Of a DNA stretch of 64,000 bases, positions 59,233-64,000 are shown piece after piece. The DNA lies in contig NZ_JAELVM010000002.1 in assembly GCF_016745235.1 (NCBI RefSeq), positions 496,001 to 560,000 of the forward strand. Direction: 5' to 3'. Below the pieces are notes generated by a model. That model made no database searches and had not been told where the DNA came from. It worked only from the letters and a program-made list of their open reading frames with translations. The position numbers were made by a program, and so were the translations under genes. Position 1 is the first letter of the stretch. Every line of letters begins with the position of its first letter. This DNA is from Chryseobacterium endalhagicum. GTDB lineage: Bacteria > Bacteroidota > Bacteroidia > Flavobacteriales > Weeksellaceae.

Positions 59233-60054
59233 ATGACACTTTTAAAACACTTTGGATTTTATTTATTTTTTATCAGCACGACTACATTAGCACAAGTAGG
59301 GATCAGTACTCCCAATCCACAAGGAACCTTCCATGTAGATGGCAACAAAAACAATTCTCAGTCTGGAATTCCTTCTGCTGACCAGATGGCCGACGACTTC
59401 GTTGTAACCAAAACGGGAAATGTAGGAGTAGGAACACTGTCTCCATCTGTAAAACTGGACATATCCACATCTGGTACTCCTGCGTCTCCTGTTGCAGGCA
59501 TTAAAATCACGGACGGTCAGCAGGGAAAGAGCAAGGTTCTTACTTCTGATGAGAATGGAGTAGGTTCATGGAAAAGGCAAAGCCTGGAACTTGTGGTAGG
59601 AACAATGGGAGCCGGATACAATCTTCATTTTGTATCTGACTTCTTCTATAGCCAAACAGGGTCCAGCATCACACTTCCACCGGGAAAATGGCTTGTTACG
59701 GTGAATCTTTTAGCCGTAAACAATCAAAATGCTGTTTTGGATGCGGATGATTATATCTGGTTCAGATCAACTTTTTCAGATTCGCAGCTTACGGCAAGCA
59801 AAAGCCCTGATATTATAGGTACGGCCGATAAGGTGAGCGGAATGTTACAGGGACCTGTTCCTGCCAATGCTTTAAAATATAATATTGCCAATGGACAGGT
59901 TGTTATCAATAATCAGTCTCAAACGGCTAAAACCTATTGGCTGATTGTTGGTACTGCAGAAGTAATCGGAAGCCCAAATCCTTCAGTTTATCTGGATCGT
60001 TTAGGCGGATCCACCTGGGGCGAAAATATTATTTCAGCGGTACCGATACAGTAA
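59233..60054 (+). CDS. Secreted protein of unknown function
   Basis: A 273-residue protein from ATG at 59233, right before a signal peptide (cleavage near LAQ, about residue 22). The frame is open from 59179, but that would add 18 residues before the signal. The mature start VGISTPNPQGTFHVDG and the phrase KTGNVGVGTLSPSVKLDI are common to many flavobacterial exported proteins. The C-terminal part is beta-rich. No T9SS sorting domain is seen. Function unknown. Confidence 0.7.
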   Translation: MTLLKHFGFYLFFISTTTLAQVGISTPNPQGTFHVDGNKNNSQSGIPSADQMADDFVVTKTGNVGVGTLSPSVKLDISTSGTPASPVAGIKITDGQQGKSKVLTSDENGVGSWKRQSLELVVGTMGAGYNLHFVSDFFYSQTGSSITLPPGKWLVTVNLLAVNNQNAVLDADDYIWFRSTFSDSQLTASKSPDIIGTADKVSGMLQGPVPANALKYNIANGQVVINNQSQTAKTYWLIVGTAEVIGSPNPSVYLDRLGGSTWGENIISAVPIQ

Positions 60055-60104
60055 AAACACATTGATCAGAAAAAATTTATTGCCTAAGGGGATTTAGAGA
60101 TTAT

Positions 60105-60578
60105 CTAAATTCCCTTTTTTCCGTTCAGGATCATTTCTATCATCTTAATCTTTCTGTTCTCTCTGGTTTCAGATTTCTTGGCTTCCTCTATCCAGCGGAT
60201 ATATTCCTTTCTGTGGGTATAGCTCATGGCTTCAAAAAGTTTTTTCGCCTCGGGATTTTCATTAAAAACCAATGCAACATCTTCTGCAATTTCAACCGTT
60301 CTTTCTTCTTTGTCCTCAATAAGAGAAACAAAAACCTCATCACCGAAGTTTTTCCCAAGTTGTTTCCGCACCTCCTGTGTAAGGCCCAAAATATGACAGG
60401 CGGACTTCATTTTAGCAAGGCTTCCGCGGTATTCCACTTTTTGATCAAATGTAGCTTTAATTTTCACCTGGCCTTTTTTATTGAACAGCTCTTCTGTAGA
60501 AAACGGAAATTCTACAAAAGCCGCATTCATGTCACCGTTCTGCTTTATAATTCCGGTGAATTCTATTCCTTTGTTCAT
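60105..60578 (-). CDS. DUF1905/YdeI-like protein
   Basis: A 157-residue two-part protein: an N-terminal DUF1905-type beta domain (residues 5-95, FTGIIKQNGDMNAAFVEFP, and YRGSLAKMKS, LGLTQEVRKQLGK) and a C-terminal helical YdeI/OmdA-type tail (about 105-157, LFEAMSYTHRKEYIRWIEEAK). Relatives are linked to bacteriocin or stress protection, but the molecular role is not known. A terminator stands upstream between it and the peptidase gene. Confidence 0.85.
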   Translation of the reverse strand: MNKGIEFTGIIKQNGDMNAAFVEFPFSTEELFNKKGQVKIKATFDQKVEYRGSLAKMKSACHILGLTQEVRKQLGKNFGDEVFVSLIEDKEERTVEIAEDVALVFNENPEAKKLFEAMSYTHRKEYIRWIEEAKKSETRENRKIKMIEMILNGKKGI

Positions 60579-60605
60579 AGTAATGATTGAATACTCAAAA
60601 ATAAA

Positions 60606-60633
60606 AAAACCGTGAATGCAAATTCACGGTTTT
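60606..60633 (-). terminator. Terminator after the S46 peptidase gene
   Basis: AAAACCGTGAAT and ATTCACGGTTTT form a 12-bp perfect stem with a 4-base loop. On the minus strand a T run follows, ending transcription of the gene at 60654-62864. Confidence 0.92.
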
Positions 60634-60653
60634 CAAAAATATATCAGAGAAGA

Positions 60654-62864
60654 TTATTTTTTCTTTTTGGTTTTCTTAGGCAATTCAGTAGTCCCCGAAT
60701 TTTTAGTCTTTGTATCAGCAGGAGTGTTTTCTCCTCTTACAAGCTTCAATTCGTCGATCAGTCTTCTTGCCCCTGCATATTTGTCAATAGTCCAAAGAAC
60801 GAAACGTACATCTACGTTGATCGTTTTCTGCCACTCCTGCTCAAATACGATATCACCGCTTAATGCCTCGCTGTTTCCATCGAATGCAATACCGATAAGG
60901 TTTCCGTCCCCGTCAATTACAGGAGAACCGGAGTTACCACCCGTAATATCATTGTTCGAAAGGAAGTTTACAGGCATATATCCTGCAGCATCAGCATACT
61001 GACCGAAATCTTTAAGGTTATAAAGGTCGATCACTCTTTGTGGAAGATCAAATTCCTCATCACCTTTCTTGTATTTTCCTACAAGACCAGTCATATCAGT
61101 ATAATAGTTATCCGTAACACCGAAGTAGTTTCTGTCTGTTCTCACAGGAAGTTTATCTACAGTTCCGTAAGTTAATCTCATCGTAGAGTTAGCATCCGGG
61201 TAGAATTTTTTCTCAGGCATAGCTTTCATTAATCCTGCAAGGAAAAGACGGTTGTTTTTGTTGAAGTTATCATCAACTTTAGCATATCTTTCCATGCTCA
61301 TTTTTTGATCAGCAACAATTCCGTTGGCGATTTTCCAAAGTGCATCCGCATCCAGTTTTAATGGATCAGGATTCAGTAAGAAATTCGTAGCAGAAGTTTT
61401 GTTGGCGAAAATTGAAGAATAAGCTACGTTAGAAAGAGTTTTAGAATCTAATCCTAAAATAGTAGCAGATGCAACATCCTTATTGGTCACTCTTGATTGG
61501 TAAAGACCAGCCATAGAAGCCAGCATTTCCCCTTCCAGAGATGGATTGAAGTTTTCATAAGCCGCTTTGATCGCCGCTTCTGTTTTAGCTTTCATCGCCA
61601 ATCTTCCCTGCATATCCTGAGCAGCATACGCTTTAAGAACAGATCCAACTTGTAGGGCAAGAGTTACATATTTTGCATTTCTTGAGAACTGTGAAGCATA
61701 GTTTCTTTCAACATTTCTCTCAGAAACCTGCTTGTAGTAAGCGCCAATGTCTTCTAAAATACCGTCGTATTCAGTATTTCCTGGCATTGCAGACCATTTT
61801 CTGTATGTATCTTCAATCTTCTGCTTGTCAGTGATTGTTCCGTTTTTCTCAACCGCATCAATAGTTCCCTGTCTGTTTTTCCAGTAGTTGGCTACAGAAG
61901 CATATTGAGACGCATAGTTAAGCTGAGTGGCTTTATCCTTGTCCATATACTTCTTCATAACATCCATAGCCAGTTTCGAAGCTTCTACCCAAGCCGGATA
62001 GTCTTTACCTACCATCTGCTGGATTCCGTACGATGTAAGGTAACGGTTCGTTCTTCCCGGGTATCCTAAGATCATAGAGAAATCTCCAGGCTTGATTCCT
62101 TTAAGGGAAACAGGAAGGAAGTGCTTAGGCTTCAATGGAACGTTTCCTGGAGCATATTCTGCAGGATTTCCTGCTGCATCTCCATATACTCTGAATACCG
62201 TGAAGTCAGCAGTATGTCTCGGCCATTCCCAGTTATCCGTATCACCACCGAATTTACCCAATGATGAAGGAGGTGCCCCTACCAATCTGATGTCTTTGTA
62301 ATCCTGGTATACGAAATAGTAGAATTCATTTCCGTTGAAGAAATCTCTTACCACTACAGTATATTTTCCGTTTTCAGAGTTTTCAGTCTGGATGGCTTTT
62401 GTTTCAGCATCAATAACTGCTTTTCTCTCTGCTCCGGTCATATTGTTGTTTAGCTTGGAATTGATTCTCTGCGTAGCATCATCCATTCTTACTAAAAATC
62501 TTACATAAAGATCTTTTGCATTGAATTCATCCTTCTGCTTCATAGCCCAGAATCCGTTCTTCAGATAATCTTTTTCCGGAGTGGAAGCTGCAGCTACAGC
62601 ACCGTAACCACAGTGGTGGTTTGTGAAAATAAGTCCTTTATCAGAAACAATTTCCCCGGTACAGAAGCCTCCGAAGCTTACAATAGCATCTTTTAAGCTT
62701 GAATTGTTTACCGAATAAATTTCTTCAGGTGTCAGATGCAGTCCTTCTTTTTGCATATCGACCCCGTTAAGTCTTTTGATGAGCATTAACAGCCACATCC
62801 CCTCATCCGCCCTCATCTGAGCAAAGCCCAATAAGAAAGTGAACAGTAGAAATAGTCTTTTCAT
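60654..62864 (-). CDS. S46-family dipeptidyl peptidase (DPP7-like)
   Basis: A 736-residue protein from the ATG at 62864, which starts a signal peptide (MKRLFLLFTF, cleavage near MRADEG); the frame runs on to 63014 but the extra 50 residues have no signal. Catalytic parts of the S46 family are visible: TNHHCGYGA (His), and TGGNSGSPV (Ser). At +18 from the Ser the residue is Gly (FDGNSE), as in DPP7, which prefers hydrophobic P1 residues; DPP11 has Arg here. These periplasmic enzymes release dipeptides from oligopeptides. It ends in a basic Lys tail (KKTKKKK). Confidence 0.92.
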   Translation of the reverse strand: MKRLFLLFTFLLGFAQMRADEGMWLLMLIKRLNGVDMQKEGLHLTPEEIYSVNNSSLKDAIVSFGGFCTGEIVSDKGLIFTNHHCGYGAVAAASTPEKDYLKNGFWAMKQKDEFNAKDLYVRFLVRMDDATQRINSKLNNNMTGAERKAVIDAETKAIQTENSENGKYTVVVRDFFNGNEFYYFVYQDYKDIRLVGAPPSSLGKFGGDTDNWEWPRHTADFTVFRVYGDAAGNPAEYAPGNVPLKPKHFLPVSLKGIKPGDFSMILGYPGRTNRYLTSYGIQQMVGKDYPAWVEASKLAMDVMKKYMDKDKATQLNYASQYASVANYWKNRQGTIDAVEKNGTITDKQKIEDTYRKWSAMPGNTEYDGILEDIGAYYKQVSERNVERNYASQFSRNAKYVTLALQVGSVLKAYAAQDMQGRLAMKAKTEAAIKAAYENFNPSLEGEMLASMAGLYQSRVTNKDVASATILGLDSKTLSNVAYSSIFANKTSATNFLLNPDPLKLDADALWKIANGIVADQKMSMERYAKVDDNFNKNNRLFLAGLMKAMPEKKFYPDANSTMRLTYGTVDKLPVRTDRNYFGVTDNYYTDMTGLVGKYKKGDEEFDLPQRVIDLYNLKDFGQYADAAGYMPVNFLSNNDITGGNSGSPVIDGDGNLIGIAFDGNSEALSGDIVFEQEWQKTINVDVRFVLWTIDKYAGARRLIDELKLVRGENTPADTKTKNSGTTELPKKTKKKK

Positions 62865-62950
62865 TTTATAAAATAATTTTTGTGTCGCTAATTTACTAAT
62901 TTTTACGATATTCTGTCCCGGAATGGTATGAAAATGGGTGGATAATTCAC

Positions 62951-63385
62951 ATGAAAAAAATACTTGTAGCATTTTTTGCAATTTTACTTTTAGGAACCAT
63001 TGCCGGATGTTCATCTGTTCCGGAAAAAAATCCGGCGCTTCAAAGACAGTGGATGCTCGTAGCTTTCGGGAATTTCTCCAAAGAAGAACTGATTAAAAAT
63101 AAGGCTGAGATCAACCTGACAGGGGTAATAGATAAAGGCAAAATTAAAGGGAGTGCCCACATGGGCTGCAATAATATGTTCTTTACTTCCGAGTTTAAAA
63201 AAGGCGGGAAAGTGCAGATTTCCGGAGTCGGAAGTACCTTGAAAGCTTGTCAGAATATGGAGCTGGAAACAGAATTCGGTCAAAAGTTTGATAAAATGAC
63301 CAGTTATTCCATACAAGGGCATTTTCTCACATTGTCTGATGACAGCGGGAATTCTATGAAATTTGTTGCTGCTGACTGGGATTAA
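62951..63385 (+). CDS. META-domain (HslJ-like) lipoprotein
   Basis: A 144-residue lipoprotein: signal MKKILVAFFA..., lipobox IAGC near residue 20. The rest resembles a META domain: QRQWMLVAFGNF, the central HMGCNNMFF and the C-terminal LTLSDDSGNSMKFV. META proteins such as HslJ are tied to motility or antibiotic stress in other bacteria. Divergent from the S46 peptidase with an 86-base gap. Confidence 0.86.
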   Translation: MKKILVAFFAILLLGTIAGCSSVPEKNPALQRQWMLVAFGNFSKEELIKNKAEINLTGVIDKGKIKGSAHMGCNNMFFTSEFKKGGKVQISGVGSTLKACQNMELETEFGQKFDKMTSYSIQGHFLTLSDDSGNSMKFVAADWD

Positions 63386-63420
63386 GAAGCTATTTTGAAT
63401 TAAATCTATTACAAAGCGCT

Positions 63421-63453
63421 AAACCTTATAGGTTTTTAAAACCTATAAGGTTT
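63421..63453. repeat. 16-bp perfect inverted repeat
   Basis: AAACCTTATAGGTTTT (63421-63436) and its exact reverse complement (63438-63453) with a 1-base centre. It is a sequence I have seen as a dispersed palindrome in flavobacteria; it may also end transcription of the META gene. Confidence 0.8.
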
Positions 63454-63498
63454 GAAGGACTCAATAAGAACAATAAAAATATTATCCTAAAAAAGAAA

Positions 63499-63521
63499 AA
63501 AGTCCGCACTGAGCGGACTTT
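63499..63521 (-). terminator. Terminator after the last gene
   Basis: AAAGTCCGC and GCGGACTTT form a 9-bp perfect stem with a 5-base loop; on the minus strand it is followed by a T-rich run, 24 bases from the stop of the gene at 63545-63970. Confidence 0.88.
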
Positions 63522-63544
63522 CTGCTTGAAATCTGGTTGCGTTA

Positions 63545-63970
63545 TCAGTTTTTTGGGATTGTTTTCTTTATTTCCTGCAGGGTTGCCGTATTGGGCAGGC
63601 CTGTGACATTGCTATTTGTGTTCCTAGAATGCGATGCTGTACGGGATGCTGCCTGTCTGTTGGGAATAGACGCTTTTATTTCAGCTAAAGTAGCAGTATT
63701 GGGCAGCAGTTTCCCTGAGTTATTATTTGAATTGGATGCGGGGGCTTTGGTTTGCTGTTTTTTCACCTCAAGTCCCTGTTCTGAAGCCAGAGTGGTTACA
63801 TTCTGCTTTTTGGGAGCGTTCTCCTGGGCTGTTTTTGCCAGTTGGGCTTCCTGTTCTCTGAGCTGCTTCACGACCTGGGCCTGATCTTCAGATTCCTGGG
63901 CTTTCCTGTTTTCCTGGGCATAAATAGATACACTCAGTACTAAAAATGCGATGGTATATAGTGATTTCAT
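63545..63970 (-). CDS. Small secreted repeat protein
   Basis: A 141-residue protein with a signal peptide (cleavage near IYAQ, about residue 19). It is Gln/Lys/Glu/Asn-rich, probably disordered, with a coiled-coil-like stretch at 25-60. Two copies of a short repeat, LPNTATLxEIKxxIP, appear at about residues 89-104 and 124-139. No family known. It lies at the end of the window on the minus strand; the upstream region is only 30 bases long here. Confidence 0.72.
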   Translation of the reverse strand: MKSLYTIAFLVLSVSIYAQENRKAQESEDQAQVVKQLREQEAQLAKTAQENAPKKQNVTTLASEQGLEVKKQQTKAPASNSNNNSGKLLPNTATLAEIKASIPNRQAASRTASHSRNTNSNVTGLPNTATLQEIKKTIPKN

Positions 63971-64000
63971 GATAGTTTATTTAATGTTGACCAATACTTT

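Noticed and set aside
63421..63453. CRISPR-like repeat
   Set aside because: It is one palindrome; there are no regularly spaced copies and no cas genes in the window.

Overview
The window looks like chromosomal DNA of a Chryseobacterium-type flavobacterium (Bacteroidota, Weeksellaceae). The support is a moderately AT-rich sequence, Bacteroidota-type -7 boxes (TAnnTTTG), A-rich leaders instead of strong Shine-Dalgarno sites, many small secreted or lipid-anchored proteins with flavobacterial signal peptides, a C-terminal type IX secretion (T9SS) sorting domain, an S46 dipeptidyl peptidase, a TonB-dependent receptor, and several families of palindromic interspersed repeats between genes. The genus is inferred from gene content and repeat style, not from a marker gene. 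No rRNA, tRNA, CRISPR array, insertion sequence or integrase was seen.

Layout. 1-6.8 kb: end of a Bcr/CflA-type efflux pump, a DUF6268-type protein, a LytS/LytTR two-component pair, an outer-membrane barrel, a double-glycine leader peptide, a TonB-C-domain protein and pepT. 6.95-21.2 kb: a complete assimilatory sulfate reduction/cysteine operon under an Rrf2 regulator: cysH (APS-reductase type with an Fe-S cluster motif), cysD, cysN, cysE, cysK, cobA, cysJ, cysI, a 33-residue Cys-rich putative leader peptide, a TonB-dependent receptor, and a fusion of siroheme synthase with a TauE/SafE-type permease. The operon covers sulfate activation, reduction to sulfide, siroheme supply and incorporation into cysteine. 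21.4-27.1 kb: HMG-CoA lyase, a mercaptopyruvate-type sulfurtransferase, a convergent four-gene housekeeping cluster (DUF59, exonuclease, CsaA, HExxH protein), a frameshifted DJ-1/PfpI gene and an M24 peptidase. 27.3-35.5 kb (mostly minus strand): an alpha/beta hydrolase, a trypsin-like protease next to a caspase-like protease, a lipoprotein/membrane protein/histidine kinase/LuxR-regulator operon, and a DUF417 membrane protein with an AraC regulator.

35.8-45.0 kb is the most unusual part: a 1219-residue protein of no family I can name, a phage-fibre-like protein, a small conserved-looking partner, an intrinsic terminator, then a 737-residue protein that looks like a polymorphic toxin (C-terminal HEGTH zincin motif), followed by three small AT-rich genes that look like immunity proteins. 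This could be a toxin/delivery module of an undescribed type.

45.2-64 kb: lipoproteins, an ECF sigma factor with a dual-membrane-spanning anti-sigma-like barrel protein, a T9SS cargo protein, a YifB/ComM ATPase, an A-PCP-reductase NRPS-like enzyme, a tandem spondin-domain lipoprotein, a second double-glycine leader peptide, a beta-helix tailspike-like protein, a Crp/Fnr regulator, a YdeI-like protein, an S46 peptidase (DPP7-like by its subsite residue), a META-domain lipoprotein and a small repeat-containing secreted protein. All statements rest on reading the sequence by eye; no database search was possible.
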